A stretch of DNA of 7,459 nucleotides from Pseudomonadota bacterium (GTDB taxonomy: Bacteria; Pseudomonadota; Alphaproteobacteria; Rhizobiales; Xanthobacteraceae): NCBI GenBank assembly GCA_021823875.1, contig JAKAMD010000168.1:1-7459 (forward strand), in the 5' to 3' direction. Below, piece after piece: positions 1-5,858 of the stretch. The first letter of the stretch is position 1; each line of letters opens with the position of its first letter. A program made the position numbers and the translations under genes. Under the pieces are notes generated by a model. It saw nothing but the letters and a program-made list of their open reading frames with translations. It was not told the origin of the DNA and searched no databases.

Positions 1-600
1 GAAGTCGCGCGGCGGCGGCTCTCGGCGCGGGCCGACCTCAACCGGGCTGCGGGTGTGCGAAAGCCGGGTCGTCGCACGCACGATCACCGGCGTGTCGAAC
101 TGCTCCGATAGATCGAAGGCGAACTGCGTGAAATCGAGCGCCTCTTGCGCGTCGCTCGGTTCCAGCACGGGCACAGTGGCGAGCGAACCGTAAATGCGCG
201 TGTCCTGTTCGTTCTGCGAGGAGTGAATACCGGGATCGTCGCACACCGCGAGCACCAGCCCGCCGTTGACGCCGATATAGGTGACCGACATGAAAGCATC
301 GGCCGCGACGTTGAGCCCGACATGCTTCATGGCGGCGAGCGCGCGCCGTCCGGCAAAGGAGGCGCCGATCGCGACGTCGAGCGCGACCTTCTCGTTGGTC
401 GACCACTGGGCGTGCACGTCTTCGGCCGGATACTCGGCCATGGATTCCAGAATCTCGGTGCTCGGCGTACCCGGATAGGCGGCGGCGACCTTGACGCCGG
501 CCTGCCAGGCGCCGCGTGCAATCGCTTCATTGCCCGTCAAGGGGCGGACGTCTTTCGTCTCGCCGGACGACGGCGAATCCGATTTCAGTGCTCCGTGCAT
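1..600 (-). CDS. iorA: Indolepyruvate:ferredoxin oxidoreductase alpha subunit, N-terminal part (partial, runs off left edge)
   Basis: IorA with IorB oxidatively decarboxylates aryl-pyruvates (indolepyruvate, phenylpyruvate) with CoA and oxidised ferredoxin, giving aryl-acetyl-CoA, CO2 and reduced ferredoxin. It is a cytoplasmic, thiamine-diphosphate and iron-sulfur enzyme. Only the first 200 codons are present; the C-terminal TPP-binding and ferredoxin domains lie outside. Visible are the pyruvate-ferredoxin oxidoreductase N-terminal domain features: GNEAIARGAWQAG (about residues 23-35), AYPGTPSTE (41-49), the STNEKVA segment with the conserved Glu70, the MKHVGLNVAAD stretch (91-101), and DDPGIHSSQNEQD (121-133). 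The ATG at 600 is chosen because GGGGG lies about 6 bases upstream and an in-frame TGA occurs a little further up; only a GTG at 612 is an alternative. It is 74 bases downstream of the thioesterase gene in the same direction, so probably cotranscribed. iorB is expected further left but not seen. Family assignment is firm; the exact keto-acid substrate is not readable. Confidence 0.93.
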   Translation of the reverse strand, partial: MHGALKSDSPSSGETKDVRPLTGNEAIARGAWQAGVKVAAAYPGTPSTEILESMAEYPAEDVHAQWSTNEKVALDVAIGASFAGRRALAAMKHVGLNVAADAFMSVTYIGVNGGLVLAVCDDPGIHSSQNEQDTRIYGSLATVPVLEPSDAQEALDFTQFAFDLSEQFDTPVIVRATTRLSHTRSPVEVGPRREPPPRDF

Positions 601-674
601 CTGTTCCCCCACGCGACGGTTACGCTTTGCACTTCAATCATTGCCATTATGATCGCCGCTCGGCCCGGCCACGG

Positions 675-1085
675 TCAGCGCGCGGCGGCGAATTTGGCCG
701 CCTTCGCCTTGAGCCGCTCCAGCGTCTTGCCCTTGTCGACGACAAAGCGGCTGTGCGTGCCGGCGCAGATCGGCTCCAAATTGTCCTTGGCGGCGATCTC
801 GAACGTGACCTTGCGCCCTTCCACCGCGCTCACGGTCGCGGTGATCTCGGCGGTCATGCCGGGCAAGGTCGGCGCGAGATGGCGGATCGATACATCGATG
901 CCGACGGAATCTTCGCCGTCATCGGCGTGTTCAAGGATGAGATTGCGGCAGGTGTGCTCGATGTCTTGCACCAGGCGCGGGGTGGCGTAGACGCGGCCCT
1001 CCTCCCCCATGAAGCCGATCGTGCGATCACGATCGATTTGAATACGGCCAACGCGCGACACCCCCGGACGAAGACTGTCCTTCAT
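675..1085 (-). CDS. FlK-like hotdog-fold acyl-CoA thioesterase
   Basis: A 136-residue cytoplasmic protein resembling the fluoroacetyl-CoA thioesterase (FlK) family of hotdog-fold enzymes, which hydrolyse acyl-CoA to free acid and CoA. From the ATG at 1085, the residues matching the FlK catalytic set are Thr35 (in VYATP), Glu43 (in DIEHTC) and His69 (in SIRHLAPTLPG). Their spacing of 8 and 26 residues equals that of Thr42, Glu50 and His76 in FlK as I remember it. The C-terminal half (EITATVSAVEGRKVTFEI, AGTHSRFVV) is the usual beta-sheet and GTH.R motif. The Phe that gates the FlK pocket is replaced by Glu at the aligned position (six residues before the Thr), so fluoroacetyl-CoA is unlikely to be the substrate. 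The ATG at 1085 is favoured over the TTG at 1088 because AGGAGG then lies 4-7 bases upstream. The gene is sandwiched between livF and iorA, so an acyl-CoA produced by IOR is a plausible substrate (inference). Confidence 0.85.
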   Translation of the reverse strand: MKDSLRPGVSRVGRIQIDRDRTIGFMGEEGRVYATPRLVQDIEHTCRNLILEHADDGEDSVGIDVSIRHLAPTLPGMTAEITATVSAVEGRKVTFEIAAKDNLEPICAGTHSRFVVDKGKTLERLKAKAAKFAAAR

Positions 1086-1088
1086 CAA

Positions 1089-1098
1089 CCCTCCTCCT
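1089..1098 (-). promoter_or_regulatory. Strong ribosome binding site of the thioesterase gene
   Basis: On the minus strand the run AGGAGGAGGG stands directly before TTGATG. The two overlapping AGGAGG registers lie 4 and 7 bases from the ATG at 1085, whereas the TTG at 1088 would leave 1 and 4. This decides the ATG as the start. Confidence 0.75.
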
Positions 1099-1114
1099 GA
1101 CCAATCTGACCGGT

Positions 1115-1155
1115 ATTAAATTCAGTTCTGGCCGGGGCGGCTTGATTAAGGTCAA
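1115..1155 (-). promoter_or_regulatory. FixK/FNR-type box and -10 element before the thioesterase-iorA genes
   Basis: On the minus strand 1155-1142 reads TTGACCTTAATCAA, an exact fit to the TTGA-N6-TCAA core bound by FNR/FixK family regulators (TTGAT-N4-ATCAA consensus, one half-site off by one base). Twenty-one bases downstream is TTTAAT (1120-1115), five of six matches to the TATAAT -10 consensus. A class II Fnr-type promoter has its box centred at -41.5 with about 22 bases to the -10, so the geometry fits and predicts a start near 1108, some 20 bases before the ATG. It lies in the 82-base gap between livF and the thioesterase gene and would give an internal promoter. Binding is an inference from sequence. 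Confidence 0.65.
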
Positions 1156-1167
1156 ACCGTTCGCGTT

Positions 1168-1875
1168 TTAGACCCCCAAATAGGCCTCCCTGACGCGGGA
1201 ATCGGCCTGAATCTGCTTCGCAGTTCCCTCCAGCGTCACGCGGCCGGTTTCCAGCACATAGGCGCGGTCGGCGATGGCGAGGGCCGCGCGCGCGTTCTGT
1301 TCGACCAACAGGATGGTCAGCCCATCGTCCTTCAAGGCGCGGATGGCGGCCAGCACCTGATCCACCAGATTGGGCGCGAGGCCCATCGACGGTTCGTCGA
1401 GCAGCAGCAGCCGCGGACCCGCCATCAGCGCGCGCCCGATGGCCAGCATCTGCTGCTGGCCGCCCGACAACGCCCCGGCGGGCATCTCCGACAGCGCTTT
1501 CAGCGCGGGAAACAGCGTGCAGACCCGCGCCAGGTCGGTCGCGATATCCTCGTCATCGTCAGTGCGCGACCAGGCGCCGAGCCGCAGATTGTCGGCGACC
1601 GACAAGGGCGCGAAAATCTGGCGGCCTTCCGGCACCTGCGAAATCCCGAGCGCCACGCGCACATGCGCCGCCAGTCGCTCGAACGGCGTGCCCTGGAAGC
1701 GGATGCTGCCGGACGTGATCGGCTGGATGCCCGAGATGACGTGCAGCAGCGTCGTCTTGCCGGCGCCATTGGCGCCGAGCAGCGTGACGATTTCGCCGTC
1801 GTCGACATGCAGGCTGATGCCGTGCAGCGCTTCGACACGGCCGTAGCTGCTGGTCACGTTCTCAACCGATAGCAC
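1168..1875 (-). CDS. livF: Branched-chain amino acid type ABC transporter ATP-binding protein LivF
   Basis: One of the two cytoplasmic ATPases of a hydrophobic amino acid uptake (HAAT) transporter; ATP hydrolysis drives import through LivH/LivM. The 235 residues match the usual LivF length. Motifs in order: Walker A GANGAGKT (34-41), Q-loop region near ISQVPEGRQIF (78-88, the PEGR typical of LivF), ABC signature LSGGQQQ (136-142), Walker B LLLLDEP (156-162), and VEQN (191-194), where LivF proteins carry Gln in place of the switch His. The start is GTG at 1875: AGGAGG at 1887-1882 lies 6 bases upstream, and no better start exists in frame. It overlaps the end of livG by 14 bases, so the two are translationally coupled. 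The 82 bases following its stop carry the thioesterase promoter region rather than an obvious terminator. Confidence 0.95.
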   Translation of the reverse strand: MLSVENVTSSYGRVEALHGISLHVDDGEIVTLLGANGAGKTTLLHVISGIQPITSGSIRFQGTPFERLAAHVRVALGISQVPEGRQIFAPLSVADNLRLGAWSRTDDDEDIATDLARVCTLFPALKALSEMPAGALSGGQQQMLAIGRALMAGPRLLLLDEPSMGLAPNLVDQVLAAIRALKDDGLTILLVEQNARAALAIADRAYVLETGRVTLEGTAKQIQADSRVREAYLGV

Positions 1876-2650
1876 GCGCCGCCTCCTCAGAACCGTGAGT
1901 ACCGAGATAGGCTTCGATCACCGCCGGATCGGAGCGCACTTCGAGCGGCGTGCCATGCGCCAGCGTGCGGCCGCTCGCCAACACATGCACGCGGTCGGAA
2001 ATGTTCATCACCAGGCGCATGTCATGCTCGACCAAGACGACGGTGATGCCCTCGTTGGTGAGCGAGCGGATCACCCGGTCGAGTTCCTGCGTCTCGACCG
2101 GATTGCAGCCGGCCGCCGGTTCGTCGAGCAGCAGCAGCACCGGCTCACTGGCAAGCGCGCGGGCGATCTCCAGCCGCTTGAGCGCACCATAAGGCAGCGC
2201 CGCCGCCGGCCGCTCGGCCGCCTCGGCAAGACCCACGCGGGCGAGCGCCGCCATCGCCGCTTCGCGCGTTTGCCGGTTCTGCCGCGCGACCGAGGGCCAA
2301 TGCAGCAGGTCGGCGAAAATGCCGGTCTTCTCGTGGCGGTGGCGGCCGACCATCACGTTTTCCAGGACCGACATGCGGAAGAATATCTGCAGGTTCTGGA
2401 AGGTGCGCGACAGCCCGCGGCGTGCAAGCTGTTCCGGCACCAGGCCGGTCACGTTCTCGCCGGCCAGCCTGATGGTGCCCGTCGTGGGCACGTAGATGCC
2501 CGAAATCAGATTGAACAATGTGGTCTTGCCGGAACCATTCGGTCCGATGATCGAATAGACCTCGCCGCGCTCGACCGCGAGCGACACGCCGTCGACTGCG
2601 CGCACGCCGCCGAAACTGATCGCCAATTGACTGGCGGAAAGGATCGTCAT
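1862..2650 (-). CDS. livG: Branched-chain amino acid type ABC transporter ATP-binding protein LivG
   Basis: Second cytoplasmic ATPase of the HAAT importer. Starting at the ATG at 2650 it has 262 residues (usual LivG about 250-260). Motifs: Walker A GPNGSGKT (36-43), the LivG-type SRTFQNLQIF around the Q-loop (81-90), Walker B LLLLDEP (172-178), AAGCNP (D-loop region, about 179-184) and switch His209 in VEHDM. The ABC signature is LPYGALKRLEIARAL (152-166), where canonical LivG has the form L-S/A-YGQQRR; the QQ is replaced by AL. The ATG at 2650 shares an ATGA with the livM stop, giving a 4-base overlap typical of coupled translation; a GTG at 2659 is possible but has no ribosome binding site and I reject it. 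GGTGG about 6 bases upstream of the ATG serves as a weak site. Confidence 0.93.
   Translation of the reverse strand: MTILSASQLAISFGGVRAVDGVSLAVERGEVYSIIGPNGSGKTTLFNLISGIYVPTTGTIRLAGENVTGLVPEQLARRGLSRTFQNLQIFFRMSVLENVMVGRHRHEKTGIFADLLHWPSVARQNRQTREAAMAALARVGLAEAAERPAAALPYGALKRLEIARALASEPVLLLLDEPAAGCNPVETQELDRVIRSLTNEGITVVLVEHDMRLVMNISDRVHVLASGRTLAHGTPLEVRSDPAVIEAYLGTHGSEEAARAIG
1882..1887 (-). promoter_or_regulatory. Ribosome binding site fixing the GTG start of livF
   Basis: AGGAGG (minus strand 1887-1882) is followed after 6 bases by GTG at 1875. It lies inside the end of livG. No ATG is available nearby in the frame, so this site decides a GTG start. Confidence 0.75.
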
Positions 2651-3591
2651 CGGCGCCACCCGGAAAAGGCAGCGGAGAGCGACGGCACGATGCCCCGGCG
2701 CAGGAAAATCATGAACACCATGATGATGAGACCGAGCGTCGCCTGCTCGTAATCGTGAAAGACGGTGAGCGCCTGCGGCAACACCACCAGAACCGCAGCG
2801 CCGACCAGCGCGCCGAACACCGACCCCATGCCACCGAGAACCACCATGGCGACCAGCTCGATCGAGCGCAGGAAGCCCGCCACGTCCGGCGTGATGTGGC
2901 CGTCGAACAGCGCGAGATAGGAGCCCGCCACCGAGGCATAGATGGCGGAAACGATGAAGATCGTCAGCTTCTTGCGCGCCACATCAATGCCGAGCATGCG
3001 CGCGGCGGTTTCGCTGTCGTGGATGGCCTGCAAAGCGCGGCCGCTCGGGCTGTCGACCAGATTGGCCGCCAGCACGAAGCCGACGATGAAGGTCGCCCCA
3101 GCGAGCCAGTACCAAGTATCGGAACCGTGGACTTTCCAACCGAACAGCATCAAGTGCGCCACGTTCATGCCGTCGGGTCCGCCGGTCCAATCCGCTTCGT
3201 TGGTAAGAACGATCGCCACCAGCACGCCGAAACCGAGCGTCGCGACCGCCAGATAATGACCCTTGAGCTTGAGGATCGGGCGGCCGACCAGGAAGGCGAC
3301 GATGCCCGAGAGCACCGCCCCGACGAGCAGGCTGAACCAGGCCGGCAGCGCAAAATAGGTCGGGCCGATCGCCACCGCATAGGCGCCGATGCCGAGGAAG
3401 CCGGCGTGCCCCAGGCTCACCTGGCCGGCAAAACCCATCAGCAGATTGAGGCCGACCACGGCCAAGGCGAAAATGAAGACCAGCGCGCCGATGCGGTAGT
3501 CATAAAGCGACGAGAAGAACAGCGGTGCGATCACCACGATCACCGCCAGCGCCGCAAGCGGCCAAATCCGGCTGTCTAATACCCGTTGCAC
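2647..3591 (-). CDS. livM: Branched-chain amino acid type ABC transporter permease LivM
   Basis: Inner-membrane permease of the importer, 314 residues from the GTG at 3591. It has about eight or more hydrophobic segments, beginning at residues 12-30 and 34-52. The LivM hallmark, GFAGQVSLGHAGFLGIGAY (53-71), is intact. The cytoplasmic coupling loop that contacts the ATPases is the segment RALQAIHDSETAARMLGID (185-203). A run near the C-terminus (GGMGSVFGALVGA) is also family-typical. Start choice: a longer reading from 3651 would add 20 residues lacking membrane character and would overlap livH by 59 bases; GTG at 3591 begins one base after the livH TGA (3595-3593) and gives the expected short hydrophilic N-terminus MQRVLDSRIW. 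Its stop overlaps the livG ATG. The start is GTG and its ribosome binding site is weak, consistent with reinitiation after livH. Confidence 0.9.
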   Translation of the reverse strand: MQRVLDSRIWPLAALAVIVVIAPLFFSSLYDYRIGALVFIFALAVVGLNLLMGFAGQVSLGHAGFLGIGAYAVAIGPTYFALPAWFSLLVGAVLSGIVAFLVGRPILKLKGHYLAVATLGFGVLVAIVLTNEADWTGGPDGMNVAHLMLFGWKVHGSDTWYWLAGATFIVGFVLAANLVDSPSGRALQAIHDSETAARMLGIDVARKKLTIFIVSAIYASVAGSYLALFDGHITPDVAGFLRSIELVAMVVLGGMGSVFGALVGAAVLVVLPQALTVFHDYEQATLGLIIMVFMIFLRRGIVPSLSAAFSGWRR

Positions 3592-3592
3592 C

Positions 3593-4465
3593 TCACACCC
3601 GTTCGATTCTGGCGCGGCCGAACAAGCCCTGCGGCATGGCGACGAGCACAATGAGGATGATGAGGAAGGAGACGGCGTCCTTGTAGTTCGAGGAGATATA
3701 GCCGGCGGTGAGCGCCTCGATCAGGCCGAGCAGCACGCCGCCGACCACCGCGCCGGGCGCACTGCCGATGCCGCCCAGCATGGCGGCGGCGAATCCCTTC
3801 AGGGCGAGCAGCGTGCCGACGTCGTAACTCGTCAACGTGATTGGCGTAACGACAATGCCCGCCACCGCACCGATCGCGGCGGAGATCGCGAAGGAGAAGT
3901 CGACGATGCGCCGCGTGTTGATGCCGATCAAGCGCGCCGCCAGCCGATTGGCCGCAGTTGCCGTCACCGCCTTGCCAAGCAGCGTGCGCTCCATGAACAG
4001 CCACAGCAACACCACGATGATCGCGGCGACCGCCAGCACAACCAGGCTCTGCGGCAGCATGGTGGCGCCGCCGAAATGGATCGGCTCGCTGCCGAACAGC
4101 GACGGCAGGCTGTGGAAGCGGCGGTCGAAGATAATCTGGGCGATGCCGCGCAGGAAGATCGAGGCGCCGATGGTGATCATGATGAGCGTCACCGGGCTCG
4201 AGCCGCGCGCCGGCTCGATCGCCAGACGGTGCAGCGCCAGCCCGACGGCCGTTGTTAATCCGACGGCAATCAGGGCCGCCAGCGGCAGCGGCACGCCGGC
4301 CGCCACCAGGAATACGGTGATCATGCCGCCCAGCATCACGAACTCGCCCTGGGCGAAGTTGATGATGTCGGAGGCGTTGTAGATCAGCGTGAAGCCGAGC
4401 CCCACCAGCGCATAGACCGCGCCGACCGTGAGGCCCGAGAAGATGAATTGCAGCAACTCCGCCAT
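3593..4465 (-). CDS. livH: Branched-chain amino acid type ABC transporter permease LivH
   Basis: Inner-membrane permease that pairs with LivM. It has 290 residues, the usual length, with about eight predicted transmembrane segments. The hallmark GFTLIYNASDIINFAQGE (24-41) is intact, followed by the EPARG sequence characteristic of LivH. The coupling region is AANRLAARLIGINTRR in the middle of the protein, and a conserved LKGFAAAMLGGIGS stretch follows. The ATG at 4465 has no strong ribosome binding site; GAGG lies about 12 bases upstream. It follows the binding-protein gene after 82 bases containing a strong hairpin, which would lower its expression relative to the binding protein. It is followed by livM after 1 base. 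Confidence 0.93.
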   Translation of the reverse strand: MAELLQFIFSGLTVGAVYALVGLGFTLIYNASDIINFAQGEFVMLGGMITVFLVAAGVPLPLAALIAVGLTTAVGLALHRLAIEPARGSSPVTLIMITIGASIFLRGIAQIIFDRRFHSLPSLFGSEPIHFGGATMLPQSLVVLAVAAIIVVLLWLFMERTLLGKAVTATAANRLAARLIGINTRRIVDFSFAISAAIGAVAGIVVTPITLTSYDVGTLLALKGFAAAMLGGIGSAPGAVVGGVLLGLIEALTAGYISSNYKDAVSFLIILIVLVAMPQGLFGRARIERV

Positions 4466-4511
4466 GTTGCCGGAGGCCTCGCAGTGCGTGGGTTCAGCCG
4501 AAAACGTGGGA

Positions 4512-4539
4512 GGCGGGCAGGCTTGCGCGCCTGCCCGCC
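4512..4539 (-). terminator. Strong GC-rich hairpin between binding-protein gene and livH (attenuator or mRNA-stabilising element)
   Basis: A perfect 11-base-pair stem: GGCGGGCAGGC (4512-4522), loop of six bases (4523-4528), GCCTGCCCGCC (4529-4539). In the transcribed direction it begins eight bases after the TGA of the binding-protein gene. A short T4 tract (4504-4501) follows the hairpin at a distance of seven bases, so it is a poor intrinsic terminator rather than a full one. Its position is typical of the partial terminators or RNA-protecting stem-loops that keep binding protein above permease. Confidence 0.8.
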
Positions 4540-4547
4540 GCTCAAGC

Positions 4548-5708
4548 TCAGGTTCCCGGCACCAGCGTCCAGTCGCCGTGCTTGATCTCCAGCATATGGA
4601 AAGCCGACGAGACGCTTAGGCCGAGGTGGTCGCTGGGCGACATATTCACGACGCCGTCGGCTCCGATAAAGCCTTTTGTCTTCTCGATCTCATCACGCAC
4701 CTTGGCCGGATCGCTGCTCTTGGCGCGTTTCATGGCGTCGACCAGGATCATCAGCGCGTCATAGGCGTGGCCGCCGAAGGTGGCCACCGCCTGCCCGGTC
4801 TTCTGCTGGAAGGTGCGGGCATAGTCGACCACCACCGGCTTCTGCGGATCGCTGGCCGGCAGCTTGTCGGCGATCACCAGCGACGAGCAGGGCAGCCGCA
4901 CGCCCTCGGCCGCCTCCCCCGCGAGCTTGATGTACTGCTTGGAGCAGACGCCGTGGCTTTGATAGAGCGGCAGCTTGATGCCGAGCTGGCGATAGTTTCG
5001 CGTCACGATCGCCGGGCCCTGGCCGAAGCCGGGATTGATGACCGCCTGCACGCCGGGCGTATCGCGGATCTTGGTGAGCTGCGGGGTCATGTCGCTGTCG
5101 CGCGGCCCGTAGGTTTCCTCGGTCATGATCCGGACGCCGACCTTGCTCGCCACCTTGTGGCATTCGACACTCATCGACTTGCCGAAGGCGTCGGTGCCGG
5201 AAATCAGCGCCACCTGGGTAAGCTTGCGGCTCTTGAGGTCGGCGAAGATCTTCTCGCAGGCCATGGTGTCGGTGGCCGGCGTCTTGAATACCCATTTGCG
5301 CACCGGCTCGATGATCTGCACCGCGCCAGCAAGAGAGATCAACGGAATATGGGCGTCCTCGAACACCGGGATCATCGCCATGGTCGAACCGGTGGTGCTG
5401 GGTCCGATGACGGCAACGACCTTGTCTTGCTCCACCAGGCGCGTGGCGAAGGTCCGCGCGCTGTTGGAATTTGCAGCATCGTCATAAACAACGAGCTCGA
5501 GCTTTTGCCCGTTCACGCCGCCCTTGGCGTTGATTTCATCGACATAGATTTGCAGCGTCTTCTTTTCCGGGTCGCCGAGAAACGACGCCGGACCCGTCAC
5601 CGATAGTACCGCGCCGATCTTTATCTGCGCCGAGGCCTGGTGACCCATGCCAACCAGCGCAGCCAAGCCGACACCGGCGGCCATCGCAATATGTTGCAGT
5701 GCCCTCAT
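4548..5708 (-). CDS. ABC transporter periplasmic substrate-binding protein, LivK type (Peripla_BP_6)
   Basis: Periplasmic receptor of the importer, 386 residues, the usual length. A Sec signal peptide is visible: MRALQHIAMAAGVGLAALVG, with cleavage likely after ASA at residue 27, giving a mature N-terminus QIKIGAVLS. The fold is the type I two-lobe binding protein: IGAVLSVTGPASFLGDPEKK (31-50), DEINAKGGVNGQKLELVVYDD (57-77), VIGPSTTGSTMAMIPVFED (100-118, the ligand-contacting loop), ISLAGA (124-129), then the second lobe. Four cysteines (151, 183, 255, 274) remain in the mature part, which could allow disulfides; this is not assigned. Substrate is unknown: the class covers branched-chain amino acids, aromatic acids, amides and urea. 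Clustering with a thioesterase and iorA favours an aromatic amino acid or acid, as inference. The ATG at 5708 has GGGGG about 8 bases upstream. Confidence 0.9.
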   Translation of the reverse strand: MRALQHIAMAAGVGLAALVGMGHQASAQIKIGAVLSVTGPASFLGDPEKKTLQIYVDEINAKGGVNGQKLELVVYDDAANSNSARTFATRLVEQDKVVAVIGPSTTGSTMAMIPVFEDAHIPLISLAGAVQIIEPVRKWVFKTPATDTMACEKIFADLKSRKLTQVALISGTDAFGKSMSVECHKVASKVGVRIMTEETYGPRDSDMTPQLTKIRDTPGVQAVINPGFGQGPAIVTRNYRQLGIKLPLYQSHGVCSKQYIKLAGEAAEGVRLPCSSLVIADKLPASDPQKPVVVDYARTFQQKTGQAVATFGGHAYDALMILVDAMKRAKSSDPAKVRDEIEKTKGFIGADGVVNMSPSDHLGLSVSSAFHMLEIKHGDWTLVPGT

Positions 5709-5858
5709 GGTATTCCCCCGTTACGATATTGATTTTTATGCATAAGCCTTAGCAGGCAGAATAGGATTGCCGCTTGACCTATCTCAAGGCAAGAAATGGC
5801 CTGCCCACCAACAAAGCACGATGGGCGAAATTGCTACACTGCAGCATAATGGGCGCCG
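5709..5858. promoter_or_regulatory. Divergent intergenic region of the transporter and the molybdenum genes
   Basis: The 150 bases separate two divergent gene sets and must hold both promoters. Seen: a TTGA-N6-TCAA box (5774-5787); an AT-rich stretch containing a perfect 10-base palindrome TTATGCATAA (5736-5745); and a possible extended -10 TGCTACACT (5832-5840) for the plus-strand genes, with no convincing -35. On the minus strand, the base spacing used for class II promoters puts the -10 near 5751-5746, where only a weak match is seen. Confidence 0.5.
5774..5787. promoter_or_regulatory. FixK/FNR-type box between divergent operons
   Basis: TTGACCTATCTCAA fits TTGA-N6-TCAA on either strand, and is flanked as CTTGA...TCAAG, extending the dyad by one pair. 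It is centred 72 bases from the binding-protein ATG (5708) and 78 from the plus-strand ATG (5859), so it could serve either operon or both. The nearby -10 matches are weak, so which promoter it regulates is not decided. Confidence 0.5.

Noticed and set aside
601..674. Promoter or small gene between thioesterase and iorA
   Set aside because: The 74 bases contain only the iorA ribosome site; no Fnr-type box, -10 element or hairpin of note was seen, so cotranscription is preferred.
145..990. 281-residue plus-strand open frame
   Set aside because: It is antisense to iorA and the thioesterase, both with clear family motifs. Its Arg/Ala/His-rich, motif-free composition is that of a GC-rich shadow frame.
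1086..1088. TTG start for the thioesterase at 1088
   Set aside because: The ATG at 1085 has better spacing from the AGGAGG and is the commoner start codon.
1895..2752. 285-residue plus-strand open frame opposite livG
   Set aside because: Low-complexity Arg/His/Gln-rich translation with no domain features; livG on the other strand has all ABC ATPase motifs.
2755..3579. 274-residue plus-strand open frame opposite livM
   Set aside because: Charged, His/Arg/Asp-rich complement of a membrane protein gene; a known artefact of high GC.
3592..3651. Longer LivM start at 3651
   Set aside because: Adds 20 residues without family support inside livH; GTG at 3591, one base after the livH stop, is a better start.
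4626..5606. 326-residue plus-strand open frame opposite the binding-protein gene
   Set aside because: No recognisable domain and antisense to a gene with signal peptide and family motifs.
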